Positions 15,145-23,182 of a stretch of DNA of 54,366 nucleotides are shown here, piece after piece. This DNA is from Desulfobacteraceae bacterium. Lineage in GTDB: Bacteria > Desulfobacterota > Desulfobacteria > Desulfobacterales > Desulfolunaceae. A program made the position numbers and the translations under genes. The notes under the pieces are model-generated. The model had not been told where the DNA came from, did not search any database, and saw nothing but the letters and a program-made list of their open reading frames with translations. The stretch is taken from positions 1 through 54,366 of the forward strand of contig JABXKT010000006.1 in the NCBI GenBank assembly GCA_013619155.1, written 5' to 3'. Each line of letters begins with the position of its first letter. The first letter of the stretch is position 1.

Positions 15145-16574
15145 GCCACCCCAAAGGACGATACCCCTCATTTAAGGTGCTCATCGTCGACGATGAAGAA
15201 CCATTTATCCGGAGCCTCTCCATTGCCCTGGAACGCTCGTCCGGTATCAACAATATCGTGCGCTGCCAGGATAGCCGTGAGGTGATGGGAATTATCGCCC
15301 AGGGAGGATTCGGCCTGGTCCTCCTCGATCTGAATATGCCCCACATATCGGGAGACACACTCCTCGAACGAATCATCGAGGAGCACCCCGAGGTCGAGGT
15401 CATCATCATCAGTGGCATCAACCAGATCGAACCGGCGGTCCGGTGCATTAAAATGGGCGCATACGACTATTACGTCAAGACCAATGAGGAGGACCGCCTG
15501 GTACGGGGAGTCAACCGCGCCATCCAGATGGTGGAGATGACCCAGGAGCACCTGGAGATACGGAGCCGTCTTCTCCATGACCGACTGGAAAACCCCGATG
15601 CCTTCGAGCATATCCGCACCTGTGACAAATCCATGCGAGCCGTTTTTCAGTATTTAGAATCGGTGGTCAAAAGCTCCATGCCCATCCTCATCACGGGGGA
15701 GAGCGGTGTGGGAAAAGATCTCTTCGCCCATACCGCCCACCGCCTCAGTGGGGCCACCGGCCCCTTGATCTCCATCAACGTGGCCGGTTTAGATGACAAC
15801 GTCTTCTCCGACACCCTCTTTGGTCACGCCTTAGGGGCCTTTACCAGCGCCCATAAGCTGCGCAAGGGCATGATCGAGCAGGCGGCCCACGGTACCCTCT
15901 TCTTGGATGAGATCGGAGATCTCAGCATCACCTCCCAAGTCAAGCTGCTCCGCCTGATTCAAAATGGAGAGTACTACCCCTTAGGAAGCGATCGCCCCAA
16001 ACGCATGAACGCCCGCGTCGTGGTGGCCACCAATCAGGATCTCGATAAAAAACAGAGCCAAGGGACCTTTCGAAAAGATCTCTACTACCGCCTCTGTGCC
16101 CATCATCTCCACATTCCCCCTTTACGGGAGCGGCGAGATGATATCCCCTTGCTCTTGGGCCACTTTCTCGACGAGGCCTCCGGGAAGATGGGGAAGAGAC
16201 GACCCACCTATCCCCAAGAGCTGGAGACCCTTCTCTCCAATTACGCCTTTCCCGGCAATGTCCGTGAGCTCCAGGCTATGATCTATGATGCGGTGAGCAC
16301 CCACAAATCCAAAATGCTCTCCCTGGATAGCTTTAAGCGAAAAATGGGGGCTATGACCCTAACACGCCCATCCCAGACACAGGGAGAGACAGAGAACGAG
16401 GCGGAGGTATTTGTCGCCTCTACCCCCTTACCGCCCCTCCAGGAGATCACCGATCTTCTTGTCAAAGAGGCGATGAAACGAGGCAAGGGAAATCAATCCA
16501 TCGCCTGCCGTCTCATTGGAATCTCCCAACCCGCCTTGAGCAAACGACTCAAAAAAATAAACCAAGAGGGGTGA
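15141..16574 (+). CDS. Sigma-54-dependent response regulator (NtrC/DctD family)
   Basis: This 477-residue activator has a receiver domain with acidic D17-D18, phosphoacceptor D63 (LLDLNMP) and the conserved lysine in YYVKT. The AAA+ domain has Walker A GESGVGKD (about 186) and Walker [12 protein letters not shown], with arginine-finger region LYYRLCAHHLHIPPLRER. The Fis-type helix-turn-helix at the C-terminus reads NQSIACRLIGISQPALSKRL. The sigma-54 contact loop is GAFTSA rather than GAFTGA. The start GTG 15141 overlaps the kinase stop. Likely targets are the sigma-54 promoters before the symporter (11675) and perhaps the ammonium transporter (16717); that is inferred from position. Confidence 0.93.
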   Translation: MSHPKGRYPSFKVLIVDDEEPFIRSLSIALERSSGINNIVRCQDSREVMGIIAQGGFGLVLLDLNMPHISGDTLLERIIEEHPEVEVIIISGINQIEPAVRCIKMGAYDYYVKTNEEDRLVRGVNRAIQMVEMTQEHLEIRSRLLHDRLENPDAFEHIRTCDKSMRAVFQYLESVVKSSMPILITGESGVGKDLFAHTAHRLSGATGPLISINVAGLDDNVFSDTLFGHALGAFTSAHKLRKGMIEQAAHGTLFLDEIGDLSITSQVKLLRLIQNGEYYPLGSDRPKRMNARVVVATNQDLDKKQSQGTFRKDLYYRLCAHHLHIPPLRERRDDIPLLLGHFLDEASGKMGKRRPTYPQELETLLSNYAFPGNVRELQAMIYDAVSTHKSKMLSLDSFKRKMGAMTLTRPSQTQGETENEAEVFVASTPLPPLQEITDLLVKEAMKRGKGNQSIACRLIGISQPALSKRLKKINQEG

Positions 16575-16716
16575 ACCAAAAAAATACATAAACGGAATAA
16601 AGGCGAGAATTAACCCTCAAAAATGTAACAATGAGAAGCCTCCCCACGCCATAGACTTCTCGCCAATAAGACCCAAGCGCTTTGAATCACAAGAAAAAAT
16701 CTCATCTCTTATAGTG

Positions 16717-16732
16717 TGGCATGGATATTGAT
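16717..16732 (+). promoter_or_regulatory. Possible sigma-54 promoter before the ammonium transporter
   Basis: TGGCATGGATATTGAT matches the -24 element well and keeps the 10-bp spacing, but the -12 element reads GA instead of GC. It lies 73 bp before the ATG at 16805. An inverted pair GAGAAG / CTTCTC lies about 60-100 bp further upstream (16633-16661). Confidence 0.4.
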
Positions 16733-16804
16733 ATAGATATCCTGACATGTCACGACACGGTGTCCTGGCATCCCATGGGATGACCCTAAAGACAGGAAGA
16801 TGAG

Positions 16805-18124
16805 ATGAAAAAGCGCACGGCGACGATGACACTAGCGGCACTCCTCACCCTTCAAGACTCCGCCTTTGCCCTAAGCGGCCACGGGGTGGACACGGGCAGC
16901 ACCAGCTGGATGCTGGTCTCCACGGCCTTGGTCCTCTTGATGGTGCCCGGTCTCGCGATGTTCTATGGGGGACTGGTACGCACCAAAAATGTCCTCTCCA
17001 CCATGATGCACACCTTCGTATCCTTAGCCATCATCGGTGTTCTCTGGGTGATCTGCGGCTACAGTCTCACCTTTGGAAAGAGTATTCTGGGGGGATTTTG
17101 GGGATGGAATTCCGATTTTTTTCTCCTGTCAGGTATCGATGAGACCATCACCCATGGCATCCCCGAATACATCATCGCCATGTTTCAGGGGAAATTTGCC
17201 ATCATCGCACCGGCCCTTATCAGTGGCGCCATCGCCGAACGGGTCTGGTTCAAGGGGTATATCGCCTTCATCACCCTCTGGTTCCTCTTCGTCTACGCCC
17301 CTTTATGCCACTGGATCTGGGCCCCGGACGGCTGGCTCTTCAACTACGGCCCCAAAGGGGTCATCGATCTCGCCGGCGGGCTGGTCATCCATGTCTCCGC
17401 AGGGGTCAGTGCCCTCGTGGCTGCCCTCTACCTCGGCCCCCGGCAAGGGTTTCCCAAGACCGTCTTTCACCCCAACAACCTCGTCATGACCATGATGGGT
17501 GCCGGCCTCCTCTGGGTGGGGTGGTTCGGATTCAATGCCGGATCGACCTTAGGAAGTGGACTCGATACCGCACGAGCCCTGACCATGACCCAGATCTCTG
17601 CCGCCTCGGGAGCCCTGGCCTGGCTCGTCATCGAGTCATGGATCTACAAGAAGGCCACGGCCCTAGGATTTGTATCGGGAATACTGGCGGGGCTCGTGGT
17701 CATCACCCCGGCGGCCGGGGTGGTACTTCCCGGAGGGGCCCTCATCCTGGGTGCCCTCTCCTCATGTCTCTGCTACTGGGTTCTCACCCTCAAGACAAGA
17801 CTCGGCTTCGATGACTCCCTAGACTGCTTCGGTATTCATGGCGTGGGCAGCGGACTGGGGATTCTCATGCTCTCTTTTTTTATTCGGGGGAGCTGGATGG
17901 CCGAGGCCTCGGCCATCCAGGGAAGAGCCTGGAGCTCTCTTGACCAGTTCCTCGTCCAGCTCACCGGCCTGGGTGTCACCATCCTCCTGGCAGGAAGCGT
18001 CACCTTAATTCTCTGCGTGGGCATCGAAAAAACCATCGGCTTTCGCATCGATGCCGAGTCAGAGATGATCGGCCTCGATCAAACCCTCCACGGTGAAACC
18101 GGCTACGGACTTACAAAATCGTAG
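16805..18124 (+). CDS. amt: Ammonium transporter (Amt/MEP/Rh family)
   Basis: This 439-residue inner-membrane protein conducts ammonium/ammonia. It starts with a short signal-like segment and then the hallmark AMFYGGLVRTKNVLSTMMH. The periplasmic gate region is MFQGKFAIIAPALISGAIAER. The pore twin histidines lie in DLAGGLVIHVSAG (about 195) and DCFGIHGVGSG (about 344). WFGFNAGSTL matches the second gate phenylalanine region. All core residues are intact, so it should be functional. No glnK/glnB gene is adjacent, which is unusual because amt and glnK are often paired. The C-terminal tail is short. It is preceded by a sigma-54-like element. Confidence 0.95.
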   Translation: MKKRTATMTLAALLTLQDSAFALSGHGVDTGSTSWMLVSTALVLLMVPGLAMFYGGLVRTKNVLSTMMHTFVSLAIIGVLWVICGYSLTFGKSILGGFWGWNSDFFLLSGIDETITHGIPEYIIAMFQGKFAIIAPALISGAIAERVWFKGYIAFITLWFLFVYAPLCHWIWAPDGWLFNYGPKGVIDLAGGLVIHVSAGVSALVAALYLGPRQGFPKTVFHPNNLVMTMMGAGLLWVGWFGFNAGSTLGSGLDTARALTMTQISAASGALAWLVIESWIYKKATALGFVSGILAGLVVITPAAGVVLPGGALILGALSSCLCYWVLTLKTRLGFDDSLDCFGIHGVGSGLGILMLSFFIRGSWMAEASAIQGRAWSSLDQFLVQLTGLGVTILLAGSVTLILCVGIEKTIGFRIDAESEMIGLDQTLHGETGYGLTKS

Positions 18125-18140
18125 AAGATCCGACCTCTCA

Positions 18141-18941
18141 TTAAAAAACACTGATGAGCATCCGCGTGGCAACGAGATAGAGAAGAAGGGCAAAGAGACG
18201 CTTCAGCTTCGCTACGGGCAGGGTATGGGCAAGGCGGGCACCTGCCGGGGCGGTGAGAATACTGAGACTGATGATCCCCAAAAGGGCGGGGAAATAGACA
18301 TAACCCAAGGCAAAATCGGGCAGATTGGAGGCACCTAAACCGTTCACGATATACCCCAGACTGCCCGCCAAGGCGATGGGTAAGCCGATGGCCGAGGAGG
18401 TAGCGATGGCATGACGGATGGGGATATTGCACCAGGTGAGGAAGGGGACAGAGAGGGTCCCCCCTCCGATGCCCACCAAGCTGGAGAAGGCCCCGATCAC
18501 CCCCCCCGCTCCGAATATACCCGAGGTTCCAGGGATCTGACGGGAGGCGACCGGTTTCTTGCCCAGAATCATCTGGGTGGCCACGTAGTAGAGAAAAATA
18601 ACAAAGATCCCCTTCAAGACCTGGGTGGGCAGAAGGGCCGCCACAAAAGAGCCGCCAAAAGTCCCCACAAGGATACCGGGGGTGATGCGTTTGACCACAT
18701 CCCAGTGCACCGCCCCCCGTTTATGGTGGGCCCTGCAGCTGGAGGCCGAGGTAAAGATAATGCTGGCCAGAGAGGTGCCCAAGGCCAGGTGCATGATGAG
18801 ATCCGGAGGCATATTCTGAAGGGTCAAGGTAAAAACCAGCATGGGGACAATTACCAGCCCCCCCCCAATCCCCAAAAGACCGGCCAGAATACCTGCAATG
18901 GCCCCCACAACTGCGTAGATCATAAACGATGTGAACATCTC
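18141..18941 (-). CDS. TauE/SafE family permease (DUF81), possible sulfite/organosulfonate exporter
   Basis: This 266-residue membrane protein has about eight helices in two homologous halves. Each begins with the family glycine motif: GILAGLLGIGGGLVIVPML near the N-terminus and GAFSSLVGIGGGTLSVPFL near residue 145. Members move sulfite, sulfoacetate, taurine or related anions, but most are uncharacterised. I prefer ATG 18941, which has AAGGA upstream and begins directly at the first helix; the frame is open further left without a site. The GntR regulator ends 101 bp upstream on the same strand, so it probably controls this gene. Confidence 0.87.
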   Translation of the reverse strand, partial: EMFTSFMIYAVVGAIAGILAGLLGIGGGLVIVPMLVFTLTLQNMPPDLIMHLALGTSLASIIFTSASSCRAHHKRGAVHWDVVKRITPGILVGTFGGSFVAALLPTQVLKGIFVIFLYYVATQMILGKKPVASRQIPGTSGIFGAGGVIGAFSSLVGIGGGTLSVPFLTWCNIPIRHAIATSSAIGLPIALAGSLGYIVNGLGASNLPDFALGYVYFPALLGIISLSILTAPAGARLAHTLPVAKLKRLFALLLYLVATRMLISVF

Positions 18942-19042
18942 TTCCCATCCTTTCCTTCGATGATTCGTTGCGACAGGCCATAAGACCCCCGGCCCATCTC
19001 CCAATAGATAAAATATATGCCACCCACGGCGGTAGATATTCC

Positions 19043-19750
19043 CTAACACCGCCCTTCTATCGTCTCCCCACCAAATACGGCCCACTCCACCGTTTCAAGA
19101 TGAAGCCGCATGGCGATCTCGGCGGCTTGGCTGTCTCCACGCTCCAAGGCCTCGATAATGGCCACATGGGTCCGCACCGAGGCACAACTCCGGTCGTGGG
19201 TCTGAAGGGCCTGGGTACGCGACTCGGTAAGAATGGCGGTGAGATTCTTCACCACACTTAAGAGGATTCCGTTTCCCGAGGCTTCGGCGAGACAGAGGTG
19301 AAACTCTTGGTCCAGATCCTCGGTGGTCTCCCCGGTCAGTGCCCGCTTCTCCTGCTCATACACGAGAATTTTCAATCGTACGAGCTGCGCCTCGGTGATA
19401 TGACGCGCCGCCCGGGCGGCGAGCTGGGGCTCTATGATACGGCGGACATCAAAAATCTCGGCGATGCGCTCGGTCCTCAAGGGGATCACCTGGGCGAGGC
19501 GTTCCGAGAGAGATGACTCATCCGGATGGGAGACATAAGTTCCCGCCCCCCGACGCGTCTCCACGATCTGTTGCTCACACAAGGCATGAATCGCCTCCCG
19601 GATACAGCTTCGAGAGACGGAAAAATTCTCGGCCAGGGCACGTTCCGAAGGGATTCGACTCCCTTGGGGCCAGTCTCCATCCCGAATGCGGCGGGTCATG
19701 GAACGGATCACGGTCTCGAAGAGACGCTCTCCGGGCTCTATTTTGGTCAT
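19043..19750 (-). CDS. GntR-family transcriptional regulator, FadR/FCD subfamily
   Basis: This 235-residue regulator has an N-terminal winged helix-turn-helix (about 10-75; PSERALAENFSVSRSCIREAI is the family signature). A C-terminal all-helical FCD domain follows (about 95-220; FDVRRIIEPQLAARAARH, a metal-type histidine in FHLCLAEASGN, and RTHVAIIEALERGD). FCD regulators respond to small carboxylic acids such as lactate, pyruvate or gluconate. ATG 19750 has GGGAG seven bases upstream. Two TTGGTnnnACCAA operators lie on and just before the start codon, so autoregulation is likely. It precedes the TauE-like permease gene. Confidence 0.92.
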   Translation of the reverse strand: MTKIEPGERLFETVIRSMTRRIRDGDWPQGSRIPSERALAENFSVSRSCIREAIHALCEQQIVETRRGAGTYVSHPDESSLSERLAQVIPLRTERIAEIFDVRRIIEPQLAARAARHITEAQLVRLKILVYEQEKRALTGETTEDLDQEFHLCLAEASGNGILLSVVKNLTAILTESRTQALQTHDRSCASVRTHVAIIEALERGDSQAAEIAMRLHLETVEWAVFGGETIEGRC

Positions 19751-19785
19751 ACCAATACTCCCATTTTAAATTTTGGTATGACCAA
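19743..19785. promoter_or_regulatory. Two GntR/FadR-type operators at the gntR start
   Basis: TTGGT-CAT-ACCAA (19743-19755) overlaps the start codon and TTGGT-ATG-ACCAA (19773-19785) lies upstream; their centres are 30 bp apart, about three helical turns. The box matches the known PdhR/LldR-class operator ATTGGTATGACCAAT. Confidence 0.75.
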
Positions 19786-19810
19786 TACCACCCCTCGGGG
19801 CGGTGTGCAA
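19782..19810 (-). promoter_or_regulatory. Candidate sigma-70 promoter of the gntR gene
   Basis: On the minus strand TTGCAC (19805-19810) and TATTGG (19782-19787) are 17 bp apart. The -10 overlaps the upstream operator, so bound regulator would block it. Confidence 0.45.
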
Positions 19811-19848
19811 ATAAAAAAGGGGGCGAACCAGCCACCCCTCACGCACCC

Positions 19849-20213
19849 AAAAGTTATGAACAATTGGGAATAATAGAGGGGTTTTTTCCATTATTTTTTA
19901 CAAAAAAAAGGCTTTTTATTAAAAATAATCTTTTTTTCAAAAAAATAACCCGATGATATAATTATTTACCCAGTCTTATCCGACAAATTAAGGAGATATC
20001 CATCACTAAACCCATTTTTTTAAAAAAATAAAAAAGATATGAATCACTATTTGGCAGTTAGGGAGACTGTTATGGGTAATCCTATCGAAAATCGGGTCCC
20101 AGAGATGCTCTGCCCTTCCGATTCCCTCCCATATACCAGAGTGCGTCCACCATAAATTGAGAAAACAGAAGGCCCCTGGGTGCAAAAAAATACCCTAAAA
20201 GTTATGAACAATT
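19849..20213. repeat. Duplicated 17-bp dyad element in a gene-free stretch
   Basis: AAAAGTTATGAACAATT occurs exactly at 19849-19865 and 20197-20213, 348 bp apart. Each copy sits between different but complementary arms (CCC/GGG in the first, TACCCT/AGGGTA in the second) and has a GTT-ATG-AAC dyad at its core. A second imperfect repeat, beginning TCCCATATAC and ending GTCCAC, occurs at 20127-20153 and 20393-20419. The whole gap from 19811 to 20491 is otherwise AT-rich and has no convincing gene. Confidence 0.55.
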
Positions 20214-20491
20214 AAGGGTAAATACCAGCATCTTTCCAAAATAATGGGGATAATTTTTAAAAAACACCCCCATTACGGGAACAATTTTCAGGTACAGATA
20301 AAATAGACCCCCCCACAGCCAGGACTTATGGGCAGAAAATAACATATCTCCCCCAGATTCAAGCATAGTTAGCCAAAGGAAAGGAACTTTTTTCCCATAT
20401 ACGAAGAGAGTCCACGATGGTTGACGCCTTGTGACCCATATTATCGGAACCTTCCCCTGGATTATCATCCCGGCTGTGATATAAACGCCCC

Positions 20492-21967
20492 ATGGACATG
20501 AAACTAACAGCTGTGGATTATCATATTGCCGGGGATGCCTGGCTTCGGAATATCACCCTCACCCTCTCTCGAGGGGAGGTATGGGCCATCATGGGAACCA
20601 ATGGGTCTGGAAAATCGGCCCTGGGAAAACTTCTGGCCGGTAAGACCCATCCCACGAAAGGTGTCGTGACCGGGCAACCCAGGGAGGTGGGGCATATCTC
20701 CTTCGAAGAGCATCTGGCGACCATCGAGCGAGAGATCAGAAACGATGATACCGATTATCTTGACCGCATCGATGCCGGGTGCTCAGCCCTCTCCTTCATC
20801 CAGGAGATGGGGGGAGATGAGGCCAAGGCTCGCCTCCTGGGAGACTCCTTTGGACTCGCCCCCCTCTTCCATCGCGGCCTTCGCTTCCTCTCCACCGGAG
20901 AGATTCGAAAGGCCCTGATCTGCAGGGCACTCATGAAGAGCCCCTCTCTCCTGATACTGGACGACCCCTTTTGTGGTCTCGATAAGGGGGCCGTGAGTGC
21001 CTTGGGGGAACGCATTCATACCCTCTCCCGATCTGGAGTCACCCCAGTTATGATCCTGGGCCGTAAGGCCGAGATGGCCCCATGGGTTACCCACGTGGCG
21101 CAATTGGAGAGAGGCTCTCTGCTCTTCTCCGGCCCACGAAAGGAGTGGGCAACCCGGCCCTCCCATGGATCCTCTCGCCCCGTGACGCCGATCGGACTTC
21201 CCGAGACCTGCTTCGTCTCCCATAAAGAAACGCCCTCCTCGCTTCGAGGAGAAACCCTGGTGGAGTTCAAGGATGTCTCGGTGGCCTACAACGGCCATGC
21301 GGTGATGGATAAAATCAGCTTCACCATTCGCCGAGGGGACCACTTTATGATCACCGGTCCCAATGGATCGGGAAAATCCACCCTCCTCTCCATGATCAAC
21401 GGGGACAACCCCAAAGCCTATGGAAATGACATCTCCCTCTTTGGCCAGAGGCGAGGGAGCGGGGAGAGTATCTGGGATATCAAAAAACAGATCGGCTACC
21501 TCTCCTCGGAGCTACAGATTGGTTACCGTGCCGCCGCCACACCCTTCTCCACAATCCTCTCCGGTCTCTCAGACTCCATCGGTACCTATCGAAAATATTC
21601 GGCTATAGAAAAAGAGGCGGCCTTTGCCTGGCTCTCCATACTCGGCATGACGGGACAAAAAGATCGCCCCTTGCGCACCCTCTCCTCAGGAGAACAGCGC
21701 ATGGTACTCATCGCCCGAGCCATGATCAAAGCCCCCCCCGTACTCATTTTGGATGAGCCCTGCCAGGGGCTGGATGATGCCAACAGCCGTTTTGTTCTCG
21801 ACCTGGCCGATAAGGTGGGTCATAGCGGGAAGACCACCCTTATCTACGTGACCCACACCGATACGGATACCCTCTCTTGTATCACCCACCACCTGAGCCT
21901 CACTCCCGACCGGGCCACCGGCAGCCGGGCAGAGGTGACGCAGATCTTTGCATCCCCCGCCTTATAA
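20492..21967 (+). CDS. modF: ModF-like protein with two fused ABC ATPase domains
   Basis: This 491-residue cytoplasmic protein carries two ABC ATPase domains in tandem, the length and layout of E. coli ModF (PhrA), an accessory protein linked to molybdate transport. Domain 1 has Walker A GTNGSGKS (about 34-41), signature LSTGE (about 133) and Walker B LLILDD. Domain 2 has Walker A GPNGSGKS (about 289-296), signature LSSGEQ (about 396) and Walker B VLILDEP. The LSTGE form of the first signature is also typical of ModF. I see no clear ribosome site before the ATG at 20492. No modABC genes are nearby, but two moeA genes occur 19 kb to the right. Confidence 0.85.
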   Translation: MDMKLTAVDYHIAGDAWLRNITLTLSRGEVWAIMGTNGSGKSALGKLLAGKTHPTKGVVTGQPREVGHISFEEHLATIEREIRNDDTDYLDRIDAGCSALSFIQEMGGDEAKARLLGDSFGLAPLFHRGLRFLSTGEIRKALICRALMKSPSLLILDDPFCGLDKGAVSALGERIHTLSRSGVTPVMILGRKAEMAPWVTHVAQLERGSLLFSGPRKEWATRPSHGSSRPVTPIGLPETCFVSHKETPSSLRGETLVEFKDVSVAYNGHAVMDKISFTIRRGDHFMITGPNGSGKSTLLSMINGDNPKAYGNDISLFGQRRGSGESIWDIKKQIGYLSSELQIGYRAAATPFSTILSGLSDSIGTYRKYSAIEKEAAFAWLSILGMTGQKDRPLRTLSSGEQRMVLIARAMIKAPPVLILDEPCQGLDDANSRFVLDLADKVGHSGKTTLIYVTHTDTDTLSCITHHLSLTPDRATGSRAEVTQIFASPAL

Positions 21968-21987
21968 TAAGGAGAGGGCCATGGAAA

Positions 21988-22422
21988 CTACGGCGCTTCC
22001 GGAGTATCGATCAAGAGATCGGGAAGAGCGCTCTTTAAGGTCGTCATCACTTGCCGCAACTCGGGGGCCTCGTAGGGAACACCGCCGGAGGCCCCCCAGA
22101 CGGGATGGGGCCAGCAAAAATCGGCGGAGAAACGACCCACCACATGGATATGCATCTGAGAGACAATATTACCGATGGTGGCAATGTTCAGTTTTTCGGC
22201 ATAAAAACTCTCCTTGAGAAGACGAGAGAGGGCCTCCACTCCCTTGGAGAGACTCGCCTTTAAGGAGGGCTCCAGCTCATAAAATTCCGTCGCCCTGGTT
22301 TCCGGCACCAGAATAAACCAGGGGACGCGATGGTTGTTCATTAGAAGCAGGTGAAGTCCATAAAGGGTTCCCAAATTCACACAATCACGCCGGAGACGTG
22401 GATCGAGGATAAAATCAGTCAT
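21988..22422 (-). CDS. HIT (histidine triad) family protein
   Basis: This 144-residue cytoplasmic nucleotide hydrolase/transferase family member has the motif QMHIHVVGRF at 89-98. It belongs to the group in which the triad reads H-x-H-x-x, followed by the block CWPHPVWG. Relatives act on dinucleoside polyphosphates or nucleoside phosphoramidates; the substrate here is not known. ATG 22422 has GGAG six bases upstream, and two in-frame ATG codons just before it are poorly placed. It is convergent with modF (21 bp gap). Codons look like those of the neighbours. Confidence 0.87.
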   Translation of the reverse strand: MTDFILDPRLRRDCVNLGTLYGLHLLLMNNHRVPWFILVPETRATEFYELEPSLKASLSKGVEALSRLLKESFYAEKLNIATIGNIVSQMHIHVVGRFSADFCWPHPVWGASGGVPYEAPELRQVMTTLKSALPDLLIDTPEAP

Positions 22423-22529
22423 GATCATCTCCATTTTTTATAGATAAAAAAATAATCCACCGGAAGTCCGGTTGGATCGAGGGAATCCGCCCCAAAAAAA
22501 GGGCGTGATTCCAAATCATTTTAAAAAAC

Positions 22530-22560
22530 ACCTCTGGCGGCCAGGGCCATGATCCCTGGA
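22530..22560. repeat. Partial copy of the GCCTCCGGCGGCC intergenic repeat
   Basis: ACCTCTGGCGGCCAGGG is followed by a short spacer and CCCTGG, the same left-end palindrome as in the copies at 11123 and 26806. No right end is visible. Confidence 0.5.
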
Positions 22561-22641
22561 TCTCATATTTACGATACTTTTTAATGAAAAGACCCGCCGA
22601 GGTCGGGGCCACCTAAGGACAAAAAGGGGGAGGAGGGGATA

Positions 22642-23163
22642 ATGGGACGGCACAGGGGAGAGAGACTGGGACGACTCCAAAGATGCAAAAAAGGAATGGG
22701 GCTCTTTTTAATGGGCGCGCTCTGCCTCACCGCCTGTGGGGCTCCCTATGAAACGGCCCAGAGAAGAACAGGCTACACCCGTAACTCGCGCCCGTATAAG
22801 GCCCCCAAAAGGGTACAAACCGTCCCCTACCCCTCCCCCTTCATGGATATTTTCATTCCCAGAGAACTATCTGAACGCTGGAATCACACCACACTCATAG
22901 AGACCCGACATGGGAAAGTGGGCATTTCAGTCTACACGGGCCGCGTCTCAAAAACGGCCATGGACCTCTTTTTTCGAGGGGACTTAAAGAGACATGGATG
23001 GGACCTCATCACGGCCTTCTCATCACGCCCTGCAACGATCCTCCTCTTTAACAGGAAGAGCCGCTGGTGTGCCATCACCTTAGACGAACGAGGCCCCGCC
23101 ACCGATGTCCGCGTGGCGGTCTCCCAGGATCTCGGACTGGCGCCCAGGCTCCTGGGATACTAA
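22642..23163 (+). CDS. Putative lipoprotein of unknown function
   Basis: This 173-residue protein has a long basic N-region (first 18 residues), a hydrophobic segment and the lipobox LTAC at about 30-33, so it should be lipid-anchored in the envelope. The mature part has a variable proline/arginine-rich linker. A compact domain of about 105 residues follows, starting at the PFMDIFIPRELS stretch, with TRHGKVGISVYTGRVS and FFRGDLKRHGWDLITAFSSRPATILLF. It resembles small lipoproteins I associate with related anaerobes that have no assigned role; that is recollection, not a search. The ribosome site AGGAGG precedes ATG 22642. It stands alone, convergent with the activator gene at 23183. Confidence 0.72.
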   Translation: MGRHRGERLGRLQRCKKGMGLFLMGALCLTACGAPYETAQRRTGYTRNSRPYKAPKRVQTVPYPSPFMDIFIPRELSERWNHTTLIETRHGKVGISVYTGRVSKTAMDLFFRGDLKRHGWDLITAFSSRPATILLFNRKSRWCAITLDERGPATDVRVAVSQDLGLAPRLLGY

Positions 23164-23182
23164 GCCCCTATGTAGCAAATAC

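Noticed and set aside
20202-20468. An 88-codon minus-strand frame rich in Trp/Phe/Leu
   Set aside because: No ribosome site, AT-rich codon use unlike neighbours, and it crosses the duplicated elements.
19811-20491. Moco/tungsten cofactor riboswitch upstream of modF
   Set aside because: I could not fit the known motif pieces or a terminator switch; only repeats and simple inverted pairs are visible.
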